From Pseudomonadota bacterium (GTDB lineage Bacteria; Pseudomonadota; Alphaproteobacteria; Rhizobiales; Hyphomicrobiaceae), in the NCBI GenBank assembly GCA_023405815.1, contig JAEXXM010000020.1:10728-74727 (forward strand): a DNA stretch of 64,000 nt, read 5' to 3'. The number at the start of each line of letters is the position of its first letter. The stretch's first letter is position 1. Under the pieces are notes generated by a model. It saw only the letters and a program-made list of their open reading frames with translations, made no database searches and was not told the DNA's origin. Shown one piece after another: positions 56,333 to 64,000 of the stretch. Position numbers and translations under genes: made by a program.

Positions 56333-57286
56333 CTAGCGCCCGGGCGCGATACGCACGGCAAGGCCACCCACGACCTGATGGCTCACGACCTCGGTCGAGA
56401 TGTGTCCGCCCGGCGGCGGCTCGCCTGCGAACCAGCGCTTCACCTGCCGGTAAAGATCGAGCGGCAGCCAGCTTCCGTCCACCTCGCTCAGCGGGGCGCC
56501 ATAGTGCCCGTAGGTGAACTTGTACTCGACGAACAGCGACAGCTTCGACAGCCGGATCTCGACGCCGGCCAGCGCCTGCCCCGCCGGCCCTGCGTAGTTG
56601 TACTCGTAGGTGCGCGGCCTGCTTCCGTTTGCGAGCTCGACCTCGGTATGCGGCAGCAGCACGCCGCCGCCAGCACCGACATAGGGGCTGACACGCGCGC
56701 CGATGCTCGGTAGCCTGAGGAAGCCGTTGAGCAGCAGCATGTTGTGGCCGTGCGAGAACTCGAGCTTGCTCAGGATGTCCCTGATGCGCGCGCGGGCGGG
56801 TAGCGGCTGACCATCGAGCGTGCCGGAGAAATTGGCTTCGTCGTCGAGCGGCGCGATCGCCTTGGAATGGATAAAGTCGATGCCGGTGCCGGCCTTGCCG
56901 CTCGTGAACCACTGCGCGACGCGCGCCCCGTAGTAGATGGGGCTCTTGAACGGGTCGGTATACCAACTCACCGGATCGACGGTGAAATCGGTCGCGCCGC
57001 TGGCGCCAGGGTTCTGGATGCGCGCTGGGCTCGGATACGTATAGGGCACGCCCGTGTAGGCGCCGATGACCGTCTCGCGCCCGAGCGCGACCGAGCCTGG
57101 GCCACCGGCACCCGCACGCTGCGCCTCGGCCGGCTCGTTGTCGACCCGCGATTGTTCAAGAATGCTGGCGCCCGTGGACGCCGTAATCAGCGCTGCGGCA
57201 GCAACCGTTGCCAGCAGATTCCAGTGGCGCCGGCCGGGAGTGCGGGCGATGTCGCCCGTCCAGCCGAGTGAGAGAAGTTCCGCCAT
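56333..57286 (-). CDS. Outer-membrane beta-barrel protein, LpxQ (lipid A oxidase)-like
   Basis: A 317-residue protein with an N-terminal hydrophobic segment (LLATVAAAALITASTGASIL). It is followed by amphipathic beta-strands such as GARVSPYVGAGGGVLLPHTEVEL and LSLFVEYKFTYGHYGAPLSEV. The segments VIGAYTGVPYTYPS, SPIYYGARVAQWF and GIDFIHSKAIAP recall rhizobial lipid A oxidase LpxQ, which converts proximal glucosamine of lipid A to aminogluconate. The family match is from memory and moderate. No partner genes for lipid A editing adjoin it. Confidence 0.6.
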   Translation of the reverse strand: MAELLSLGWTGDIARTPGRRHWNLLATVAAAALITASTGASILEQSRVDNEPAEAQRAGAGGPGSVALGRETVIGAYTGVPYTYPSPARIQNPGASGATDFTVDPVSWYTDPFKSPIYYGARVAQWFTSGKAGTGIDFIHSKAIAPLDDEANFSGTLDGQPLPARARIRDILSKLEFSHGHNMLLLNGFLRLPSIGARVSPYVGAGGGVLLPHTEVELANGSRPRTYEYNYAGPAGQALAGVEIRLSKLSLFVEYKFTYGHYGAPLSEVDGSWLPLDLYRQVKRWFAGEPPPGGHISTEVVSHQVVGGLAVRIAPGR

Positions 57287-57433
57287 CGGCGCGTCCCCCT
57301 TGTTTTGTTCAGTTCCGCCCCTCGTGCGCCCTTGGCGGGTGCCGGCGCGAAACTAAGCGAGCGGCGGCGTGCCGCCAATTCGCCTGACAATGCCGCGGGT
57401 GTGCCCCGTTGCCGCGCCCCACGGTGACACTAA

Positions 57434-58501
57434 TCACGAGGAGGTCCGCGGTGCCGAGAGCCGTTCCAGCATGCGGTAAACGGCCGTGATCTGCGGCGCT
57501 TTGCGTGTGAGGTAGTCCGCCCCCGTATAGCCCCACCAATCCCAGCATCCTTGTGGGTTGACCGGCGTCGCGGCGGTCTGCGGGAACAGCACGACGATGT
57601 TGTTCGTGTCGGCCCACCGGGAATAGCCCGAATCTCGGGCGAAGGCATCGCCGACGAAGGTTCGGTTCTGGCCGCAGCCATGAAAAGCGATGTGCACCCG
57701 GCAGCCGGCATTGGCCTGGCATGCTTGCGGAACATAGACGAGCCCAGTGTCACTCAATCCGTGATTGGAGAGATCCTCGGTGAAAGCCTCCTGGTCGAAA
57801 ACCTTGAGCTCACCCGCCGGCACCTGTGCCGGCGCATCGAGCGGGCCGTAGATCTGCTGCAGGAGGGCACCGGCCTGGTCGTAGTCGCAATCGACGATGT
57901 ACGGCTTGCCGGCGTGATCGCATTCAGGGCCGCGATCGTCGGTGACGAAGGCATGTGCTGCCGGAACGTCGGACACGAACAGAATGTTCTCCGGCGGCAC
58001 GCCGACGTCCTCGTAGAACTCGCGCGCCGCCTCGACGATGGCCGGTACCACGGTCGTGTCGTTCTTGCCGCTGAAGAGATAGATGCGATCGGTCTTCACG
58101 TCCTCGATCGGATCGATGCGGTCGTGCTCTGCGAGCCGTGTCGCCCGTTCCGAGAGTTGCTCCGGATTGGGCACGCCGAAGGCCTGCAGAGCATTCAGCA
58201 TGCACCCGTTGATCGCTTTGGTGAGATTGAGCAGCGCGGTGCCGGGGCCCGGGATGACGTCGGCGTAAAGGCTCTCCGAGCACCCGTAGGGGCCCCCGGC
58301 GATGATGGCTGCGCCGACCACGTCCTTCGCATGTGCCATCTCGAACTGGCCGGCCATGTATGCGCCCGAGGAGATGCCGGAGACCGAGGTCTGGCCGCGA
58401 TCTGCCTCGAGCGCGGGAAGGTCCGAGGCCGGCTGCTCGCTGCAGCCAGTAGCGATGGCCACGAGCGCCAACAGAATTGTCGGGATCAGGCGTCTTGTCA
58501 T
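57434..58501 (-). CDS. PHB-depolymerase-family esterase, predicted lipoprotein
   Basis: A 355-residue protein. A lipoprotein signal ends in AIATGC (Cys near residue 20). The nucleophile motif GISSGAYMAGQFE is that of short-chain PHA depolymerases and related esterases lacking a classical lipase box. AFHGCGQNR and PQTAATPVNPQGCWDWWGY form the C-terminal esterase region with the likely oxyanion and His environment. It probably acts in the periplasm or outer membrane on PHB oligomers or similar esters. It is a single gene on the minus strand. Confidence 0.82.
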   Translation of the reverse strand: MTRRLIPTILLALVAIATGCSEQPASDLPALEADRGQTSVSGISSGAYMAGQFEMAHAKDVVGAAIIAGGPYGCSESLYADVIPGPGTALLNLTKAINGCMLNALQAFGVPNPEQLSERATRLAEHDRIDPIEDVKTDRIYLFSGKNDTTVVPAIVEAAREFYEDVGVPPENILFVSDVPAAHAFVTDDRGPECDHAGKPYIVDCDYDQAGALLQQIYGPLDAPAQVPAGELKVFDQEAFTEDLSNHGLSDTGLVYVPQACQANAGCRVHIAFHGCGQNRTFVGDAFARDSGYSRWADTNNIVVLFPQTAATPVNPQGCWDWWGYTGADYLTRKAPQITAVYRMLERLSAPRTSS

Positions 58502-58539
58502 TGCCGCTCGCGCAGTTGGAAAAGCGTCTCAGGCGAACA

Positions 58540-60888
58540 CTACCGCTTCTCGGCGTCGCTCGCTATTGCCGCGACCTCGCCCGCAGGCTTGAGCCGCACT
58601 GTCACGCGATCGACCTGCCCCTTAGCGTCGACCACGGAGAAGTTGACGAAGCCGCTGCCATCCGGCTGCCAGATGACCTCGCGCGCACGCGGATCGGAGC
58701 TGATCGGGGCACCATTGACCAGCCAGGTGAGCGGCAGCACGCCGCCCGAGGCCTTGAGCAACAACGGATCGTCGGCGTCGGTTTCCACTTCGGAGCGGTC
58801 CGGCGGAAACGAGATGAGCACACGCTGCTCGATGAAGGGTCCCTGCGCCACCTCGGGGCTGCTGTTCTCGCGAAAGCGCTTGAGGGGCGGCGGCAACTCG
58901 GAGCCGGTCGCCTGCAGCGCTCCCGCGGGCGCGCCAGGCAGCGCGGCGCGCCGCTCGCCGAGGCGCGCGAACGCATCGAACAGGATGGGCGCGGCAGCGA
59001 GGCGCCCGGACAATCCGGGCGTTGCCGCGCCGTCGGGGCGCCCGACCCAGACCGCGACGACGTACCTGCCGTCGTAGCCGACCGCCCAGGCATCACGATA
59101 GCCATAGGACGTGCCGGTCTTGTAGGCGAACCGTCCCGCCTTGGCGTTGAGCGGCGGTGGCGCGTCTTTCAGGATGTCGGTGACATACCAGGCGGCCAGC
59201 GGCGACAGCAGCCGCTTACGCTCCGCCTGTTTCCCGTGAAGCAATGCTTGCGCCGACGCTGCAAGATGGGCGCGGCGATGGACGAGCGGCGTAACGTCGC
59301 CGCCGCGCGCGAGCGCCGTATAGAGCGTCGCGATGTCGCGCAGGGATAGGCCGACACCGCCGAGCGCCATTGCCAATGTCGGCAGGCTCTTGTCAGGAAA
59401 CGTCGCCTCGACGCCGACCTTCTTGAACCGCCCGGCAAGCTTGCCGGGCCCGACCGTCGCCAGGACCTTCACCGCGGGGATATTCAGCGACTGGGCCAGC
59501 GCGTCGTGAATGGTGACCGTGCCGTGAAAGTCCTCGTCGAAGTTCTTCGGCGCGTAATTGCCGAACCGCACCGGCCGGTCCTCGATCAGCGTTTCCGGAT
59601 GTGCGAGCCCCGCCTCGAACGCGAGGCCGTAGATGAACGGCTTCAGGGTCGAGCCGGGGGAGCGGGTTGCGCCGACCATGTCGATCGCTCCGAAGCGCCC
59701 GCCGTCGAGGTAGCCGGCCGAGCCGACATGCGCGATGACTTCGCCCGTAGTGTGATCGACGGCGAGGATCGCCGCCGACAGCTTCTGGCCCAGCAGCTTC
59801 GTCTGCTCCTCGGCAAGCCCCTCGAGCGCGCGCTGCACACCGCGGTCGATGGTGAGTCTGTGCACAGTCTCTTTCGGCTGGGCGATCACCTCCGCCTCGG
59901 CAAGATGCGGCGCGAGCTTCGGAAACGCGCGGCGGGACGTGGGAATCGGCTCCTCGGCTGCGCGCGTCGCCTCGGCTTGCGTGATGACGCCTTCCTCGAC
60001 CGCCCGCTGCAGCACGCGACCGCGTGCGATGCGTGCCGCTTCCGGATTTCGATCGGGACGGCGCCACTCCGGTGATTGCGGCAGCGCGACGAGCAGCGCC
60101 GCTTCGCCGACCGACAGGCGCCGCGGCTCCTTGCCGAAATAGGCGAGAGATGCCGCGCGCACGCCTTCGATGTTGCCGCCGAACGGAGCGAGCCGCAGGT
60201 AGAGTGCGAGGATCTGCTGCTTGGTGAGATGATGCTCGAGCCGCAGCGCCCCGACGATCTGCCGTGCCTTTGCGCTACCTGAGCGCTCGTAGCGGCCTTC
60301 GATCAGCCGGGAAACCTGCATGGTCAGTGTGGATGCGCCCGAGACGATGCGGCCGTTCTCGATGAGCTGCGCGGCAGCACGCGTCATCGAGCGCATGTCT
60401 ATGCCGCCGTGGTCGTAGAAGCGCTTGTCCTCGAATGCCATCAGCATCGCGAGGTACCGCTCGTCGACATCGGCAACCTCGACTGGCAGTCGCCAGCGTC
60501 CGTCTGCCGTCGTGAAGGCACGCAGCAGTCGATCGTTGCGATCGAGCACGATGGTCGAGACGTTGTCCGTCGTCGAAAGGTCAGGCGGTCCGAGCCTGTC
60601 GATCGCGACATATGCGGCCGCCGTCCCTAGCATCGCGACGCCCGCCAGACAGCCCGCCCCGACCGCAACCCGTCGCGCCACGCACCAAGGTGTTCTCTCC
60701 TTCCCTCCCCCCTTGCGGGGGAGGGTTAGGGAGGGGGGTGTCCACAACATCCGCCGTGCTGCACCACCCCCACCCCGGCCCTCCCCCGTCGAGGGGGAGG
60801 GAGTAGCGCGGGGGGTAACAGACGACTTCAGCCAAGACGCTGGAAGCAGTTTCTTGATCGCTTCGCGCATAGCTTCTCGTCTCGCCAT
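58540..60888 (-). CDS. pbpC: Penicillin-binding protein 1C
   Basis: A 782-residue class A peptidoglycan synthase. After a 27-residue start comes an unusual Pro/Arg/Gly-rich stretch (about residues 24-66) encoded by a dispersed repeat, then a membrane helix (ARRVAVGAGCLAGVAMLGTA). The GT51 domain has FEDKRFYDHGGID and SGASTLTMQVSR. The transpeptidase has SPGSTLKPFIYG, AQSLNIPAVK, and KTGTSYGYRDAW. The C-terminus has the BiPBP_C domain (PPDRSEVETDADD...). The ATG at 60888 overlaps the A2M stop (TGATG), which supports translation through the repeat. The pbpC-A2M pairing is widespread. Confidence 0.93.
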   Translation of the reverse strand: MARREAMREAIKKLLPASWLKSSVTPRATPSPSTGEGRGGGGAARRMLWTPPSLTLPRKGGGKERTPWCVARRVAVGAGCLAGVAMLGTAAAYVAIDRLGPPDLSTTDNVSTIVLDRNDRLLRAFTTADGRWRLPVEVADVDERYLAMLMAFEDKRFYDHGGIDMRSMTRAAAQLIENGRIVSGASTLTMQVSRLIEGRYERSGSAKARQIVGALRLEHHLTKQQILALYLRLAPFGGNIEGVRAASLAYFGKEPRRLSVGEAALLVALPQSPEWRRPDRNPEAARIARGRVLQRAVEEGVITQAEATRAAEEPIPTSRRAFPKLAPHLAEAEVIAQPKETVHRLTIDRGVQRALEGLAEEQTKLLGQKLSAAILAVDHTTGEVIAHVGSAGYLDGGRFGAIDMVGATRSPGSTLKPFIYGLAFEAGLAHPETLIEDRPVRFGNYAPKNFDEDFHGTVTIHDALAQSLNIPAVKVLATVGPGKLAGRFKKVGVEATFPDKSLPTLAMALGGVGLSLRDIATLYTALARGGDVTPLVHRRAHLAASAQALLHGKQAERKRLLSPLAAWYVTDILKDAPPPLNAKAGRFAYKTGTSYGYRDAWAVGYDGRYVVAVWVGRPDGAATPGLSGRLAAAPILFDAFARLGERRAALPGAPAGALQATGSELPPPLKRFRENSSPEVAQGPFIEQRVLISFPPDRSEVETDADDPLLLKASGGVLPLTWLVNGAPISSDPRAREVIWQPDGSGFVNFSVVDAKGQVDRVTVRLKPAGEVAAIASDAEKR
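60698..60820. repeat. GC-rich dispersed-type repeat inside the pbpC reading frame
   Basis: Two hairpins of CCCTCCCCC/GGGGGAGGG type (about 60702-60724 and 60780-60802) flank a short centre. On the minus strand it is translated in frame, giving stretches such as SPSTGEGRGGG and LTLPRKGGG. It carries no stop in that frame. It extends PbpC ahead of the membrane helix. Confidence 0.75.
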
Positions 60889-63800
60889 CACTTGCCCGGC
60901 GTCACGGTGAGCGTGCCCGCTGCCGTGCGCGCGTAGCGCTCGGGGCGGTAAATGTCCTCGACCGTCGCCGCCGGATGAACGAAGGCTCCCGGCGTGACGG
61001 CCCGAACCAGATAGGCCACGATGGCCGACGCGGCCGGCCCTTTGGTCACGGTCTGACCGTCTGGAGTGCTTTCGCCCTCCGTGCTGACCTGCTCCGACCC
61101 GGCGCTCGAGAAGTTGAACGCGGCGACGAAGCGGTCGTCGCGGAACTCTGAATGCTCCGGCTGCACCGTTGTCTTCAGCCAGTCGAGCGCCTTGACGTCA
61201 CCCGAGTCGACGAGACGCGGGTTGTCGATCTCGAAGCCGGCCGGCAGCCGGTCAACGAGGAGCACGCGTCCGCCGGGCTCCTTCGCCTCGACCTTCACCA
61301 CAGCGACGAGGCGTTCGTTCTGCTTGATGTCGGCGTTGCCGCCCGCGGCGCTCTTGAGGTCCACCGGCTTGCCGTCGAGAGTGTAGTAGCCGCGCTCGAT
61401 GGTGAAGCCTTTGGAGACCGGAGGCTCGGCCGTCAGCGCTGATCCGATCACGCTCACGACGGCATCGACTTCGACGGCGCCGTCGTTGGTGACGGTAAGC
61501 GGCGACTTCAGCAGCTCCTCGGCCGACATCGCCCGCGTGACCGCACCGATGACCGGCGCGCCATTGACGATGAGCTTCAGGTCCTTGCCCTCTTCCGACA
61601 GTGCGTTGGCGGCGAGCAGCAGCCACGCCTGCTCCTGCGTCGAGGTATAGCTGCGGCCCGTGTATGCCTTCGCGATTACGTTGACGAGCTTCGGTGCCTC
61701 GACGTTGGAGACGCGTGTCTCGGTCGCCAGCGTGACGAGCGCAGCGCTGTCGCGCAGGTCCGAGCCGTAGTCGGCGCGATAGCCACCGAGACCTGTCGCT
61801 TCCGGCAGATCGAGCGCATCGAGTGCCGAGCCGAATGCCGTCTCGGCGCGCACCTTGTCGCCCATCATTGCCAGCGCCGCGCCGAGCTGTGCGCGGGCGA
61901 GCGGCGTCGAGAAGCGGTCGAGACGCGTGTCGGCGTAGTAGCGCAGATCGCCGATCGGCGCGCGGCCATTGCGGGCGAGAACGTAGAGCGCGTACGCCCG
62001 GTCCTCGCCGCCCTTTTGGAAGTCTTCCGCGTAGGCGATGAAGTTCTGCAGTCTGTCGAGCGCCTGCGAGAAGCCCTGCGGGTTCACCGCAAAGCCCTGC
62101 TCCTTGGCGCGCGTCAGGAAGTCGGTGACGTAGCCGGTCAGCCAGAGATCCGTCGCCGATGGACCCCAGACGCCGAACGCTCCGCTCGAATCCTGCATCT
62201 CGAACACGCGATCGACAGCCTTCTGCACGCGTGCCTTCAGCTCCTTGTCCGGCGCGATGCCGAGCTGCGAAGCGACCGCATTGGCATAGAGCAGCGGCAG
62301 CGCGCGGCTCACCGTCTGCTCCGCGCACCCATAGGGGTAGCGGTCGAGCGAGGTTAGCAGCGATGGAATGTCGAGCGTGGCGATCGGACCGACCGCGATC
62401 GACACCCGGGTGCGCGAGGCGATCATGTCGCGCACGAGGTCGGGGCTGAGCGAGATGTTTCCACCCGGCTTCAGCTTGGCGATGGTCGTTCGCTTGATGT
62501 CCGCCGCCGGCGCCTTCACGTCGAACGTCAGGTGACGCTTGACGTCGATGCCGTCGGGGCCGGTGACGCGGATGTCATAGTCGATGAGGCCGACATCCGT
62601 CGGTTTGACGGGCACCTGCACCGCACGCCGCTCGCTCGCCTTGAGGTCGAGGCTTGCGGTATGCACCGGCTTCTCGCCGCCGGACGGGTCCGGCGTCGTG
62701 AGGTCGATCTTGTAGCTGGCCGCAGGCCCCTCGACGTTGTGCACGGCGATGTCGAGCCGCGCCTCGTCGCCCAGAGTCAGGAACCGCGGGCCGGACGCGG
62801 TGAGCGCCACGGCATCGCGCACGATGACGTCCGCCTGCCCGTGCCCGAGCTTGTCCGCACTCCACGCCACGGCCATGAGCCGCACCGTGCCGTTGAAGTC
62901 GGGGATGTCGAAGTTCACTGTGGCGGTGCCGTCAGGCCCGACGCTGACGATGCCGGAGAACTCCGCGACCGTCGCCTCGACCGGCGGGCTGCCCTGCAGA
63001 CCCATATCCGCGCCGCCATCACCACCCGAGCGAAGCGTGCCGCGCTCGGCACGCATGCCGTCGATCAACCGGCCGTAGAAGTCGCGGATTTCGAGGCCCA
63101 TGCGCCGCTGCGCATAGAACCAGTTCTCCGGCGCCGGTGTCTGGAACCGCGTCAGGTTGACGATGCCGAGGTCGACGGCGGCAAGCGTCAGCCGCGCCTC
63201 CTCGCCGCCTTTGAGACCCTCGATTTTGACCGGGACCGTCAACGTCGATCCGGACTTGATCTTCTCCGGCGGCGTCATCGACACGCCGAGCGTGTTGGCA
63301 GCCTGGTCCATGCCGAGCCACTGCACGCCGATGGCGCGCGAGGGCATGCGCTTCAGGCTCTCATCCAGTGGGCGATAGAGCATGGCGGTGACGTAGGCGC
63401 CCGGCCCCCAGTCCTCGCCGACCTGCACTTGTGCCTCACCGCCGCCGTTCGGAACTTCGATCTCCTGCTGCGAAAGCAGGCCGTCGGACAAGACGGAGAC
63501 GAGGGCCTTGCCGCCGAGCTTGGTCGCGATGCGCAGCTTGGCAGTCTCGCCCGGCTTGTAGCTGGCGCGGTCGAGCGCGACGTCGAGCACTTCCGGGCTC
63601 TCCACCTCGTTCGACGCCGAGTACCAGCCGGCGTTGAAGGTCATGCTGGCGGACGGACCGCTCGGATCGGCTGACGTGACCTCGAGTTTGTAGCGGCCCC
63701 AGTCGACAGCGGCCTCGATCTTCGGGAAGGCGCCGTCGGCCGCAACATCGAGCGTGCCGTCGGCAACCTTGCGCGTCAGTGTCACGGCCTCGTAGTTCCA

Positions 63801-64000
63801 CTGGCCGTCACGGCGATACCACTGCCAGTTCGTGTCGAGGCGGTTGAGCACCCAGGTGAGGCCCTTCGCATCGACGCGCTTGCCCGCGCTGTCGAGCACG
63901 ACGACCTCGAACGCCGCCGTCTGCTTCTCGTCGAGTTCCGAGCCGTTGAACAGCGGCTTGAGGCCGACGCGCGGCTGCTTGAGGTCGACGGGAATGGTGA
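60888..64000 (-). CDS. Bacterial alpha-2-macroglobulin, C-terminal part (runs off the window)
   Basis: The C-terminal ~1,037 residues of a large periplasmic A2M, a protease trap thought to protect the envelope, paired with PbpC. The frame is open through 64000, so the start and N-terminal domains lie outside. The thioester motif is present in YGCAEQTVSRALPLLY. Other family segments are PTGLGGYRADYG-like helices of the complement domain and the C-terminal LLVDRLPAGFEIDNPRLV. It is upstream of pbpC and its stop overlaps the pbpC start, giving translational coupling. Confidence 0.92.
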   Translation of the reverse strand, partial: TIPVDLKQPRVGLKPLFNGSELDEKQTAAFEVVVLDSAGKRVDAKGLTWVLNRLDTNWQWYRRDGQWNYEAVTLTRKVADGTLDVAADGAFPKIEAAVDWGRYKLEVTSADPSGPSASMTFNAGWYSASNEVESPEVLDVALDRASYKPGETAKLRIATKLGGKALVSVLSDGLLSQQEIEVPNGGGEAQVQVGEDWGPGAYVTAMLYRPLDESLKRMPSRAIGVQWLGMDQAANTLGVSMTPPEKIKSGSTLTVPVKIEGLKGGEEARLTLAAVDLGIVNLTRFQTPAPENWFYAQRRMGLEIRDFYGRLIDGMRAERGTLRSGGDGGADMGLQGSPPVEATVAEFSGIVSVGPDGTATVNFDIPDFNGTVRLMAVAWSADKLGHGQADVIVRDAVALTASGPRFLTLGDEARLDIAVHNVEGPAASYKIDLTTPDPSGGEKPVHTASLDLKASERRAVQVPVKPTDVGLIDYDIRVTGPDGIDVKRHLTFDVKAPAADIKRTTIAKLKPGGNISLSPDLVRDMIASRTRVSIAVGPIATLDIPSLLTSLDRYPYGCAEQTVSRALPLLYANAVASQLGIAPDKELKARVQKAVDRVFEMQDSSGAFGVWGPSATDLWLTGYVTDFLTRAKEQGFAVNPQGFSQALDRLQNFIAYAEDFQKGGEDRAYALYVLARNGRAPIGDLRYYADTRLDRFSTPLARAQLGAALAMMGDKVRAETAFGSALDALDLPEATGLGGYRADYGSDLRDSAALVTLATETRVSNVEAPKLVNVIAKAYTGRSYTSTQEQAWLLLAANALSEEGKDLKLIVNGAPVIGAVTRAMSAEELLKSPLTVTNDGAVEVDAVVSVIGSALTAEPPVSKGFTIERGYYTLDGKPVDLKSAAGGNADIKQNERLVAVVKVEAKEPGGRVLLVDRLPAGFEIDNPRLVDSGDVKALDWLKTTVQPEHSEFRDDRFVAAFNFSSAGSEQVSTEGESTPDGQTVTKGPAASAIVAYLVRAVTPGAFVHPAATVEDIYRPERYARTAAGTLTVTPGK

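Overview
The window is a GC-rich, gene-dense chromosomal segment that looks like an alphaproteobacterium of the order Hyphomicrobiales. The signs are a compact dnaA-dnaN-recF-gyrB block, the cell-cycle regulator GcrA, a perfect CtrA-type box, a RegB/RegA redox pair, a SAM-II riboswitch in front of metZ, MmcB, and the argH-lptM-lysA-DUF4175 order. A Hyphomicrobium-like genus is possible, but I cannot fix it from sequence alone. No tRNA, rRNA, CRISPR array or transposase was seen.

Layout. 1-7770: possible origin-proximal spacer, a rhodanese-like protein, then dnaA, dnaN, recF, gyrB. 7783-9025: a ~1 kb, lower-GC cassette holding a split nucleotidyltransferase. It is bracketed by two 113-bp direct repeats that are both copies of the 3' end of the neighbouring DUF4112 gene. 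This is the most unusual locus in the window. 9559-20107: cell-wall synthase (class A PBP), YgjP-type metallopeptidase, Sco/PrrC divergent from RegB-RegA, MmcB, a Lon-like AAA protein without the protease domain coupled to an unknown protein, and PPK2. 20209-28452: the complete phosphate module phoR-pstS-pstC-pstA-pstB-phoU-phoB, divergent from ppk2. 28575-33030: gcrA with its terminator, then argD-argF-hslO. 33193-36755: cytochrome c, argE, apaG and metZ under a SAM-II riboswitch, all on the minus strand. 36810-42087: large dCTP deaminase, a small membrane protein, and a minus-strand zinc-type ABC locus resembling Vibrio zrg (DUF2796 protein, ATPase, FtsX permease, DUF3299 protein) with a DUF2946 gene upstream. 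42243-47946: PNPOx-like protein, 2TM protein, a cyclic-nucleotide-binding protein, and a dapD-(membrane protein)-(DUF805)-dapE cluster. 48060-55388: TlpA-like thioredoxin, argH, lptM, methyltransferase, lysA, and the TIGR02302/DUF4175 membrane protein. 55463-64000: a secreted ClpP-like protein, an outer-membrane barrel (LpxQ-like), a PHB-depolymerase-type lipoprotein, and pbpC coupled to an alpha-2-macroglobulin gene that runs off the window.

How it fits together. Several genes serve lysine/diaminopimelate and arginine synthesis (dapD, dapE, lysA, argD, argE, argF, argH), scattered in short operons. PPK2 beside the Pho/Pst system suggests linked phosphate and polyphosphate control. Envelope functions recur (two class A PBPs, A2M, DUF4175, LptM). 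Short mosaic palindromic repeats sit between genes, mostly convergent ones, at five places. A different repeat of the same general kind lies inside the pbpC reading frame.
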